From Chondrosia reniformis (taxonomy: Eukaryota > Porifera > Demospongiae > Chondrillida > Chondrillidae), in assembly GCA_947172415.1 (NCBI GenBank), contig OX359191.1:2232001-2296000 (forward strand): a stretch of 64,000 nucleotides of DNA, written 5' to 3'. The notes under the pieces are model-generated. The model did not search any database. It saw nothing but the letters and a program-made list of their open reading frames with translations, and was not told the origin of the DNA. A program made the position numbers and the translations under genes. Position 1 is the stretch's first letter. The number at the start of each line of letters is the position of its first letter. This document shows positions 1-12,400 of the stretch, in pieces.

Positions 1-303
1 GCGCAATGAGCTAATGGGCGGAACTGAAGTTCGCTTGATGGGAACCAGAGTCTCCCCCTAGCCACTCAAAAAGATGGTCGAGCCATAGACAGCTGTTTCG
101 TCCTTATAAGGACTCATCAGTATGGCATATGATAGAAGTTTGAGTGGCTAGTCTGGTAATAAATACTCCCAGAAGCAAAAAAGCTTGTGGTTTCCTTATC
201 AGCATATAAGGGGTACAGCCAAAAGTGTAGCTGACCACTAATATGGAAAAATTGCGGAACTTTAAGATCTGAAGCTGATCTTAGAGCATCGATATCATCA
301 TTG
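1..303 (-). mobile_element. Truncated retrozyme-like unit with hammerhead ribozyme
   Basis: This stretch matches the ~350-bp units at 10503-11848, including the subterminal inverted pair TAGCCACTCAAA / TTTGAGTGGCTA that brackets the ribozyme. It is cut by the window edge. It stops at about 303, only 15 bases from the splice donor of the receptor exon ending at 319, so it sits in the following intron. Homology to the other units is direct; mobility is inferred. Confidence 0.75.
82..126 (-). ncRNA. Type I hammerhead ribozyme (copy 0)
   Basis: On the minus strand the order is stem I GCCATA, core CTGATGA, stem II GTCC-loop-GGAC, core GAAA, CAGCTG, then TC at the cleavage site and stem I partner TATGGC. 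All catalytic-core bases of the hammerhead consensus are present and stem I is fully paired. Stem III is the palindrome CAGCTG with no loop, so activity would be expected from a dimer of two adjacent units, as described for short-stem-III type I hammerheads. Confidence 0.85.
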
Positions 304-318
304 TAATATTCAGCAGAC

Positions 319-451
319 CTTTAAAACAAAATCTATTTCAACTTTCTCTTCAAACTCCTCAGGTGCAGTTGGGTTCCTAAATCCAGTGATTTGGCTTGAA
401 ATAATCAGAGAAGCTGGCATTATCTCAACAACTTCTAGGAACTTTCCTTTT
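319..451 (-). CDS. GAIN-domain exon (subdomain B)
   Basis: Acceptor ttatag before 451, donor AAG|GTCTGC after 319. It encodes [20 protein letters not shown] followed by ITGFRNP and a strand ending VEIDFVLK. The pattern of a short helix, then 'IIS..I' and '(V/P)V.I.F', is typical of the GAIN stretch just before the GPS. It joins the 581-662 exon in phase (GA|A). This is the last exon of the receptor visible; the GPS Cys/Trp motif is not in the window. Confidence 0.65.
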
Positions 452-3400
452 CTATAAGGTTAATTATGTACATTTACAATTAGGGTTAAAATGCCTATAT
501 ATATACACACATATGTATTAAGACTTACATCTGTGTAAAGTGTATAACTATAAACAAGAGAACAAGACAGGAAAACTCACTCATTTTCAGAAGGTAGCAC
601 TGGAAGATAATCTTCCATGTGATTCATTGTAAAACTGACTATTTTAATTGTGTCCTTCTCATCTACAATCAGAGAAATGTTTGGAGTTTGCAACTGGTAT
701 ATAGTTAAAAGTACTTCTCAGTTTATATACTGTTATACAAAGGTTTCTTCTAATGTTGTATAAGGCATATATATAGAAAACTACAGTAGAATTAATATTG
801 TACTTAAGTTATGAACTACTGATTACTTTTGCTATCCTGGAGTGTTTTAACATAGGACCAGGGAATCTTCAATTTTGGTATATATTTCTGATTTTTAAAC
901 TCTGCAAAGTCTGCATTTCCTGGAAAAAGAACAGCTGATTTTCTGGGATGCTTGAGGTTCAGCTTACTTCCACTTAAGCCTATATACATATACATGTATA
1001 TAAATGTATATATATTGAAATTAAATTGAGAAAAATGGCGCGTGATCTTTGAAGTGACTGACTGATGGTGAACAAATGAAACACAGTATGAACTAAGACA
1101 GTCAGCTAATTACTCCAGCTATAGTTGTTCATTGAGCCTACACTCTATGCCTCTGAGAAGGAATGGTGCCATCTGTGTCCACGGTCCAATCGGGCACCTT
1201 TGACCAGGCTTGGGACAGGCACCTAGTTAGCCACGAGGACATGAGAGATAGTCCTACTGCTGCTTCTCTCCCAATCACTGATGCATCAGAGACCACCTCC
1301 ACTTTTGGCAGAAACCCTGTATTTTGAAGAGAATCCCCCGTGCTTCACATACAACACCTGCAGTCTGATGTGCACGTCATTGGAAGTTGTCACTTGGTCA
1401 TTATAACTAGTTTTTGAGGTTTGGTCGCATTCCAGCGCATTGTCTGCATGTGTCTAAGAGGGGTGGCTGTTGTTGGAGCCTGGCAAGATTGGTTAACCAA
1501 CAACTCACAGAATTGAGTGATCCGCCTAGGGAACAACAAGAAACTGCCCCTCGACGACCAACCCGGGGAGATCTAAGTGACTTTGACAGACTTCGATGTG
1601 GGGCTGCCGGGGTTTCAGCTAAGTGGGACTTCTGGTGCAGTCCGTGTAGTTTGCTCAGAGGACACAGTGGCAAAGTTTAATGATGATACTCTTGCTACCC
1701 TGTAGGAAAAACACCCGCCGACCCACCCCCCTGATACCAGTCTGCCCTGCAGCCGATGCCACCTTGATAGTGAGTGAGGTGGAAGTTACTCAAGGAATTC
1801 ACTCCTTAATTCCTTAAGGGTTCAGCTGGAGGGGGCGATGGTCTTCGGCCACAACATCTCCTACATGGAGACTTGATGTCTGGGTCTGCGGGGGCTGGAG
1901 GTGAGTTGTTACTAAAAGCATTAACTTCTTTTGTCAGCTTTGTACTCAGAGGTGATACCCATCCAGAGGCATGTCCATACATCTTTGGGGTCTCCCTGAT
2001 AGCACTCAACAAGAAGGACGGGTGTGTGCACCCAATTACAGTTGGGTGTACACATCGTTGGCTGGTGGTCAAATCAGCTAGCATGTCTGTGATAAGCAGA
2101 ATGGGAGCCATATTGTCACCAACACAGCTTGGATTTGGCACCCTTCTGGGTTTGGAAGCAGCAATCCACTCAGCCAGACTATACCTCAAGTATCTACCCA
2201 CGGACAATGTTGTTGCCCAGCTTGATTTTAAATTGCTTTTAACACAAAGAAGAGGCAAGATCCTGGATGTGGCCAGACATTTTGTACTGGAACTCCTTCC
2301 ATTCATCTTCTCATGCTATTCTGCCCCTTCCAACTTGTATTTTGGCAAATCTATCCAGTTTGCCACACATGGCTTGAGCTGCCGCAAGAGCCTCGGCTGC
2401 CACCCATGCCACAGTGTGCTGTCAATGAGCTGATCCTCAGATCATTGAATACAGCTAGAGTACCTGCTCGACTGCTACCATCAGGCCTTTGTAGAACAAA
2501 TGAAAATAGACCTGATGGGAGAACAGTGACACCATGGAGATGCATCAGAGCCCTTGTGTGGGATGCCACCTACCCTGATACCATCCTACTTACAATTGAC
2601 AACAAGTCAAGCAGGAGACAGTAAGAAGCTCAAGTATGTTATATAACTACTACATTGCCACTATTTCGTGCCAGTTGCAATCGAAACCTCAGGAGCATTT
2701 GGGCCAGAGGCACTCTCCTTCTTCAGAGAGTTGGGATTCCCCTTGAGGCAGACAACTGCGGAGCCACACTCCCATCACTACCTGCTATAGCGAATAGCAG
2801 TGGTCATCCAAAGGGGAAATGCAGCCGCTGTGCTAGTCACAGCTAACATTGATTCACTCAACTTATATTAAAGAATGTTATATATATGTATGTAGGTACA
2901 TATCATGAATTGACTTGCCCAAATTAGGTTTGATCAATTGAATTTCTACTTCATCAGAAGACAAGGCTTTCACTACAACATTTGCTATTTTTTCAATTGT
3001 TTGAAGCAGTCTGGTAGATGGTGCAGATTGATTTTCTTTATTAGCCTTTCTTGCTGTGGCTAGGAAGGCTGGTTTATTCTCTTTACTTAATACATTACTG
3101 ATTATAGTGGCCAGGTTCTACATTAGAATGTAAGAATTTCAGATGGTTATACTAGATACAGAATATATTTTATATATATGCAATGTGGTACCCCTTGTAT
3201 CATTCCCAGGCCACTTATATACTTATTTTTACTAATCACCAAAGCCTATAAAATCTATCTAAGGTATACTGTAAATATATTGCACAAGTTTATTGTGTGT
3301 ATATATTCCAATCACTCCCTTATACAATACATTTTGGGTCGGTTGTTCAAGCCATACGTTGCAATCAGTAACTTGTGACTACCATTTGAACAAACTTTCC

Positions 3401-6400
3401 CACTAGAATGCAGTGATAACCTTCTACGATTGATTACTGATTGCAATGTCCTGTCTGGACAACTGATCCAAAAAGTACTGTAGACATACATAGTTCAACA
3501 TTCTTTAATTTTTGACAATTATGCTCATCAACATCAGTTTGTCACTCTTACGACCTTGTATACCATCTGTGGGACCTGCAGCCCCTCAAAGAATTTATTT
3601 ATATAGCCTCACTTCTAGTCAATTTCATCTTACATAAAACCAAATAGGTACTTAACTCAATGGTCTATAATATAAGATTCAAGGAGATTTTAGCTTATTA
3701 GCAAAACAGAGTGTAAACGCTTGCTAGTTTATATATCAAAGACGTTCTGAAGATAAAGGTAAACTCCATAATTATTATTTTAATGTACATATGTAACTTT
3801 CTATGCTTTATTTATGGGTGTTTTGTTTGCAGAGAATTTACATGCTCACACAGTGACATTTTGTGCTAAAGTTATACCTATTACAATCAAATTATGCTGT
3901 TTAATCATATAAATAAGTTAAACATAAATTTTACATACCTCTATAGTGTCTTTAGCTACTATACTTTCAGGAACAATGAGATCATTTTTTAGACTCAACC
4001 TACATGTATATATATATATATCATATGATATATTTACATACATGTGTATGTACATAAACACATACGTGTACATATGTTTAAAAAAGTTTTTTTTTTACAG
4101 AGACTGCATTTAAACATATCTGAGAAATCTATATCAGTTAAATAAACATGAAAGTATAATTGAATTATCAAGATTCTCATATCATCTTATAACATATGAC
4201 TACAATATTTCCATGTTTGGCATTGCTATTAAAGCTACATATAGGCATACGTGTAAAATGTTTAAATATATTACAATACATACATGTCTGGAAATACATA
4301 TATACTGTCAGACTAAAACATGTATATCACAAATATATTTGTTACTACACCATGCTATCAATACATACATACATTTTAATTAAATAATTATTTAAGTTGA
4401 GAAGACCGGAGATGCATGGGATGCTATTTACTAGGCCTACAAGTTGGATTGATATATGCAGAGCTGTTTTATAATTAGGAGTGCTTTGTTTGTCTTTTTG
4501 TGGTTTTATCCATTCTTGCATTACAAGCATTATACACTTTCACTCTAGATGTTATATACAAGAATGTTAGCTTAAGTACTATATAGTTAAACTTGGCAGA
4601 CCTACGTACATATTACAGTCAAGTCCTATACAGTATCATTCATAATGGTCTGACACAGAATCCACATATATATATTTATGGATGCTATACTCCATTTATC
4701 CAACTGGGGACAGTGTTATGCGTCTGGAAGGCAATCTGCCACCAAAACCTAATCACTGTTACAAACACATTATTAAATGTAAATAATAAAGAAAATGTAA
4801 AAATTAGTAAAAAAAGTATAGTTACGTATGTAAGTATAATGCACTACAATGTGCCTCACCATGATATGTCTTCCAATATTGCTTTTGTAGTTTCAAGATC
4901 TTTTGGAAAGATTGTCTTATTTTGGACTTGAATAATATAACTTAGTTGTGTACTGATAATTTTAACATCTTTACGTATTATTTCTGCCAATGGCTCATCT
5001 GTTTCATTTCTACTCTTTAGAGTAGCTATAAGCTGTTTAATCTATCCAAACAAAATGAATCAAATAAAAAATACCACGTGCATGTGTGCATTCTTAACAC
5101 TGACCTTAACAATTAAATCTCTAAATTCTACTGATTCACAATTGGCTACATTGATGTCTTCATCCCATGTTCCATCTGATTGGCATATCCTTGATGCAAT
5201 GTCTAAAATGTCAGATATATATATGTACGTATACAGAAATATAATAATATACATAAACTACATATGCCCTATATTCCTTTTCATTTATATACTATTAAAA
5301 GATTTCATATTCTTTTCCCAGTATTACCGTAGAAGACACCAGGGGTCTCAATAACTTAAGGGGATTAAGCTATTATGTTAATACAGATTACATGTAAACT
5401 GTATGTAAAACCTTGGAGTCTGGTATTCCATCAAAGTCACTGTCCCTTTCACATGTTTTCTCCACATTTGTGATGAATGGAGGCACACACTATGTATATG
5501 AAGAATTATCAATGCAAGTAATCGCACATGTGTGCATATAATAGTATACATACGAAATATATTCATTTCTCAGTACATATACATACAATAATTACATATA
5601 TAACCCAATATGATGCTGCTAGTAGTATTTGCACACAAATGCATACACAGACATATGCAAACTGTACATATAACAGCCTTCAGATTAACTCACTTCACAT
5701 CCCAATATAGCTGAACAGTCACATGATCTTACATCAGCAATACAGAGTTGGATAGTACTGCCCACATTTCTTGCATTATCACAGGAACATTCATCTTAAT
5801 ATACAAATGCACAATGAAGAATAGCTACATTTTTACCTTTAATTCCAATAAAAATTATAAGTCTACATATATGAATGACTATCTATGGAGTCACTATGCA
5901 ATCAGCCATTTTCTTCAAGAAGATAACGATAGGAGTACTAAAAACAAACACAAGAATGTGCATGGGTGCAAGACTGAGATGTATTTATATACAAGAAAAT
6001 TACAAGTTTTTTTCTGAATTACATGAGCATGCAGATGGAGCACCAAAACTACCAACACAGAGAGACTTGGTTAGATTAAAAGCAACTGACAGATTAATAT
6101 CATCCATATCACAACAGTTGCAAGCATCTAAGAAGAGAAGAAACTTTTATAAAACTTATCTTACAGTTTCATACAGCAGACATTATATTTATTACGTACC
6201 TACGTACGTATATAACCTCTCAACTATAAAATTGCACAATTATCATCATACAGTACATACAGTATGTGTTTGTGTGTATAGATGGTGTAGTTTTTAGATA
6301 AGTCTTATATAGTGCCTTCCAATGGGAACTTACTATGGAACTGTAGTAACCTTTTTTTGCTTAGCAGTAGTATATGAACAGACTGCTCAAAGAAAACAGG

Positions 6401-9400
6401 TCTATCTACACATACTATTATAATGGTTTTAGATGATTTAGGCTACGTTATCTGCATGATTGTATATAGCTGTGGGGTATAATCCACTTGCTAGTACGTA
6501 TGCATATAATGCTTAAAGTCAGCAATAGACATTTGTTGTAACATACATTTTTTCTCTAATAACAGTAAAGACCTGCAAATTCTTTGTCTTTGCATACATC
6601 CAGCTTTGTGGCACCACTTGTGTTTCATTCTCAAATACATAGGCTCTGGAAGATGTTCCATTTTTTACTTTAAGCTATATATATTATGAAATAAAAATAG
6701 TTCCAAATATACATACATATAATATATTAATAGGTATACAGGTATTTAAAAGTCTATAAGTCTCATTGACTTTTATATAATTATATAAATTATAATACAG
6801 GGATTAACTTAAAAATTAAATATTACAATAAATGACTAAATAATAATAACCCATAAACCCTAAGACATTACTCAATACACCTATATCTGTCTGAGAGTCA
6901 AATCTCTGCTGCTGACCATGGGAAAGGAGCAGTACCGAGCACAGCAGCAGAGTTCCCTCGAGCGTTGAATGGTGACCCCTATCTGTTGCAGAAGACAGCT
7001 GAAAGAGAGGGGTTCACCAGAACGTGCCCTGAGACAACGGCCAAGTTCCTTGAAAAAGGAGAGGGCTTCTGGACCAAACACACCTGTGGTCTCAATGCCG
7101 ATGGGGACAATATATATATATATATATAAATAAAATAAATTGTATAATTACTTGAGTATCCATAGGGTTTGCAATTGTGTTTTCTGTATTTCCCAATATA
7201 AATATATAGTCTACAGTTGTGGTTCTAAAAGTACATTGTGATATATCCATTCTCTCCCAGATCCCATTAGCTCCACATTTAGCAGTTACAGAGCCACCAT
7301 GAAGATATGAGCTGAGAGTGAAACATCTTAGTGACACAGTAACACCTGATGGTACACTTTTGAAAATAAATGAATTTGGACATGTTGGCTCTGTATACAA
7401 AAGTAGGTATATGCAAACATGAATTTTACAATAGATCACAAATAGTACGGATAATTGAGTATTAATAGAGGTATATACATATGTATGGAATTGAATATCA
7501 TAGAGCACGGTAGTACTCTATAAGTAGGGATGGCCGAAAAAAACATGGCCGCCCTATTCAATATATCAATTAACACCTCATAAATCAACAACGTTGAGAT
7601 TTTCGGTTGCATTCGTATGTTTGCAGTCGTTTTTGCATGCTTTTCTAAATGCCAAAAGATGTTTCGATGCTCTACAACCTTCGCAAAGTGGTTAAACCGA
7701 AATAGGCCAAATTCTGCAATTCCTCATGCATTTTTTCTTCTTCTTCATCTTCTTCTTCTTATTATTATTATTATTCTTATTATAATTATTCTTTTTTCAA
7801 ATGAGCTAGCGCTAACATGCGAACTTACACAGGCACATACAAATACTAAATCGTCCTGAATGTTTCCGAACTAGGGAATAGGCGACCCTAGATTTCAACA
7901 CGCTCCATCCGAAGCGTGATACTTTTGAAAGTGCCAAATTTAGGGCCCCTTTGAACGCCATTTTTGGGGTGCCGCAGGCGCCCTTATATTCTTTTCATAA
8001 ATTATGTTAACGTATGGCTTCCTGTTCGTAATCTTGTATATACAGTGCAAGTTACAATATACTAAGGTAATCTAAATAATCTAAATAATGTAATTAAATA
8101 ATTTATATGGCTCCAAGAAAGGATCTAGAAACAAAATGGGCATATCATCATAAAGTATAGGGTATAAAACTCGTTTTAAATTAAGGGATTTCATATTTAG
8201 GCCTCCGTTTGTTAGAAAACTGAGGACAAAATCTGCATATAAAAGGCCATAGGACTATAGAAAACCAATGGAAAATTTATATTCAAACCATGTGTTATAT
8301 TAATAAAAATTTTCAATTTGTCAGATAACTGTGATACCAACATATATCATGGTACATGTGCATAGGTCTGGCGAAGTTTTGCTTAATTAAATGAGCAAAA
8401 TAATCAAGATAATAGTGAAGAATTCAAGGTTGCGATTGCGTAATCTGATGATGTTTATGATGTTTCTCTAGTGCGTCACCAACACCTCCGTAAACATTTA
8501 GTGAATCTTGTGACGTTCCAAATACGTCACCGCCTTTTTGCTAAAGAAGATCATCCCTTTGTGAACGGCTATGACAAGTCGACGCTCTCCTACGAGAAGG
8601 AGCTAGCAAACAGGCGAGTTGTAGCGAAGGTTAAATAAAGCGTTTTTGTATACGTCCCCGTCAAGTTTGAGGCCGAGTTGTTCCTATATTGATGCGAAAG
8701 ACTGAATTCGTTTGGTCGACTGTATTACTTTAGTAATTTAAGCTCTGTCTTCTCTTCTTACATTATCTGTTGATATTTTTACTTGTCCATGTGTAGGAAT
8801 AAGGAGTGTTTGTTGCGATCATTATGTGAATAAAGCCTTGTTGAGTGTCAGCAACATGAATTTACTAATTTCCTATTTATACTGAATTGTATTCCCATTC
8901 CTCATGCATTGCTGATGAAGACCTCTGTTTTGAAATGTCCAGAATTAGTAAATTCATGTTGCTGACGTTCAACAAGGCTTTATTCTTATCCATCTGTACT
9001 TCATACAGTAATGAAATTGCTCATAGCGAATGTCTATAACTATAGTGAAATACTTTGTTAGCTAATTACACTCAAGTACACTATATACACAGTGCAATAT
9101 ATATAAGTACACACATGAATAAGAATAAAGCTTAGTTGGACGTCAGCAACATGAAATATAGAGGTATATATCTAATGTATACCTTAGTATATTGTAACTT
9201 GTACTGTATATATGTACTGTATATATAATATGAAGAATAATCTATACAATTCAGAAGAGTTTGTGTGTCTGTTTGTTCACGCGTTTTCTGTCGTTTTAGG
9301 TATATATATACTGACAAATATATATATAAAATACTAAAATTACCATCAAGTACTACACAGTACAAATTACAAATTAATGAGGGCCAAGTGACTATACAAT

Positions 9401-12400
9401 ATTAAAATTACAATCAAGTACTAGCTACACAGTGCAAGTGACAAATGTAAGACGGCCAAGTGACTATACATATTAAAATTACAATCAAGTACTAGCTACA
9501 CAGTGCCAGTTACAAATTTAAAGAGATCCAAGTGACCCCTATAGGATAATCAGTATTTTAAATAGTACGTATAGTTGCAGACTTTACTAGTGCATAGAGA
9601 TTAGTAGTTGATACAGATCATCCAATTGCAAGGTAGAACACATGGCCTACCAATTACCTTTCACACCTTAGTATATAGACTGAAGATGATGCATCTGCAT
9701 GCCATATATCAACAAAGGTTCCAGTCTTAAAGGGGTCTCAGCTAATAACCACAGCAGATTTGATTTGCCTTGTGAGGTAGCTAAGAATGCCGACGGTTGG
9801 TTGCATGCATTCGCATAATCAACAGGGTTAGAGACTATTTTGTAACTTGTACACAATATATATATATACACACCAACCATTCTGTGGTCAAACACCTTCC
9901 ATATTTAGTAATTGGAATGTAAACATTGCTGTTCTTATCAGAGTACGCATATACGGTGATTATTATATACTCTTATATAGAGCAATTAATGTGTAGGGAA
10001 TCTGCAAGGGATAGTAGCAATTATTTCGTTTCCTTATACATTTGCATAGGAGCATGTTTACTTTAGCAAATGAATGAACTTTGAAATCTCCCATTTGCGT
10101 TTTCTTGAGACACAAATTACTAACTATAGACTTTGCCTTAGAATGTACCTCTAGAACTTAAACAGAACACACAGTCATATTCAAAGACTTTTAAAATGCT
10201 CCAAATGAGGTAATAGGTACACACGAGCCAACATGGATGAATGTGTACATAAATATACAGTTGAATCTATCGAATATTCACTATACTGAATGTATTATAT
10301 TCTCTATTGTAATTACACTGCATATAAAAGTATACTGTTGCTGGGGCTAGCAATATACTGAGAGATTGACTATATGTACCGTATGAGCTTGCACGCATGC
10401 ATATTTATCCAAATCCACCCCTACGTATCCAATTACACTCCTGCATATGTACGTACACACATGGATAGGTAAAAATATTAACAGAAAACAAAAGAAGAGA
10501 TGTCATCATCATTAAACTCTGGGTATTACCCCTGCCCACTCATGTCCCCTGAGGAGCGCAATGAGCTGATGGGCGGAACCGAAGTTCGCTTGATGGGAAC
10601 CAGAGTCTCCCCCTAGCCACTCAAAAAGATGGTCGAGCAATAGACAGCTGTTTCGTCCTTATTAGGACTCATCAGTATGGCATACGATGGAAGTTTGAGT
10701 GGCTAGTCTGCTAATAAGTACTCCCAGAAGCAAAAAAAGCTTGTGGTTTCCTTATCAGCAGATAAGGGGTACAGCCAAGAGTGTGGCTGACCACTAATAT
10801 GGAAAAAAAAATAGGTCAACTTTAAGATCTAAAGCCGATCTTAAAGCATCGATGTCATCATCATTAAACTCTGGGTATTACCCCTGCCCACTCATGTCCC
10901 CTGAGGAGCGCAATGAGCTGATGGGCAGAACCGAAGTTCGCTTGATGGGAATCAGAGTCTCCCCCTAGCCACTCAAAAAGATGGTCGAGCCATAGAAAGC
11001 TGTTTCGTCCTTATTAGGACTCATCAGTATGGCATACGATGGAAGTTTGAGTGGCTAGTCTGCTAATAAGTACTCCCAGAAGCAAAAAAAGCTTGTGGTT
11101 TCCTTATCAGCAGATAAGGGGTACAGCCAAGAGTGTGGCTGACCACTAATATGGAAAAATTGGGGAACTTTAAGATCTGAAGCTGATCTTAGAGCATCGA
11201 TGTCATCATCATTAAACTCTGGGTACTTATTAGCAGACTAGCCACTCAAACTTCCATCGTATGCCATACTGATGAGTCCTAATAAGGATGAAACAGCTGT
11301 CTATGGCTCGACCATCTTTTTGAGTGGCTAGGGGGAGACTCTGGTTCCCATCAAGCGAACTTCGGTTCCGCCCATCAGCTCATTGCGCTCCTCAGGGGAC
11401 ATGAGTGGGCAGGGGTAATACCCAGAGTTTAATGATGATGACATCGATGCTTTAAGATCGGCTTTAGATCTTAAAGTTCCCCTATTTTTTTCCATATTAG
11501 TGGTCAGCCACACTCTTGGCTGTACCCCTTATCTGCTGATAAGGAAACCACAAGCTTTTTTTGCTTCTGGGAGTACTTATTAGCAGACTAGCCACTCAAA
11601 CTTCCATCGTATGCCATACTGATGAGTCCTAATAAGGACGAAACAGCTGTCTATGGCTCGACCATCTTTTTGAGTGGCTAGGGGGAGACTCTGGTTCCCA
11701 TCAAGCGAACTCCGGTTCCGCCCATCAGCTCATTGCGCTCCTCAGGGGACATGAGTGGGCAGGGGTAATACCCAGAGTTTAATGATGATGACATCGATGC
11801 TTTAAGATCGGCTTTAGATCTTAAAGTTCCCCTATTTTTTTTTTTTTCCAAAAGAAGAGATGGCGGAGCTTAAACTACCAAAGTTTTACTACGGTCATCT
11901 AAACGAATTTATTTTATTTATTTTACATCAATATATATATAGCAACAATTCTGGCTTAAACTTAACATGAACGTATACAAATACGCTTTATCTAACCTTC
12001 GCTACAACCAGCTTATTCCGTAGCTCTTTCTCGTAGGAGAGTGTCGACTTGTCATAGCCATTCACGAAAGGGATGATCTTCTTTAGCAACGAGGCAGTGA
12101 CGTTTTCTCAACATCACAAGATTCACTAAATGTTTACGGAGCGACATACGAGAGGTGTTGGTGACGCACAAGAATAACATCATAAAACATCATCAGATTG
12201 CGCAATCGTAACATTGAATTCTTCATTATTATCTTGATTATTTTGCTCATTTAATTAAGCAAAACTTCGCCAGATGTTTCCTATGCACATGTACCACGAT
12301 ATATGTCGGTTTCACAGTTATCTGACAAATTAAAATTTTTTATTAATATAACACATGGTTTGAATATAAATTTTCCATTGGTTTTCTATAGTCCTATGGC

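Larger units (their letters stand above)
10489..11862. mobile_element. Retrozyme-like hammerhead array with 14-bp target duplication
   Basis: Two direct units of 352 and 348 bp (10503-10854 and 10855-11202), a 20-bp start of a third, then an inverted partial unit and an inverted full unit to 11848. Each unit has one hammerhead. The array is flanked by CAAAAGAAGAGATG at 10489-10502 and 11849-11862, a 14-bp target-site duplication, and interrupts a Rep-B copy. Unit size, one type I hammerhead per unit and absence of coding capacity match the metazoan retrozymes, non-autonomous elements copied through circular RNA. Mode of movement is inferred. Confidence 0.8.

Noticed and set aside
5875-6297. 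140-codon plus-strand ORF
   Set aside because: It is antisense to two minus-strand exons that agree in phase and Cys pattern; no homology of its own.
7617-7859. Plus-strand ORF with Leu/Ile-rich run
   Set aside because: The hydrophobic stretch is the TTC/TTA microsatellite of a Rep-A element, not a membrane helix.
11328-11513. Short minus-strand ORF in the hammerhead array
   Set aside because: It overlaps repeat units with known ribozyme structure, is not kept in the other units and has no splice or homology support.
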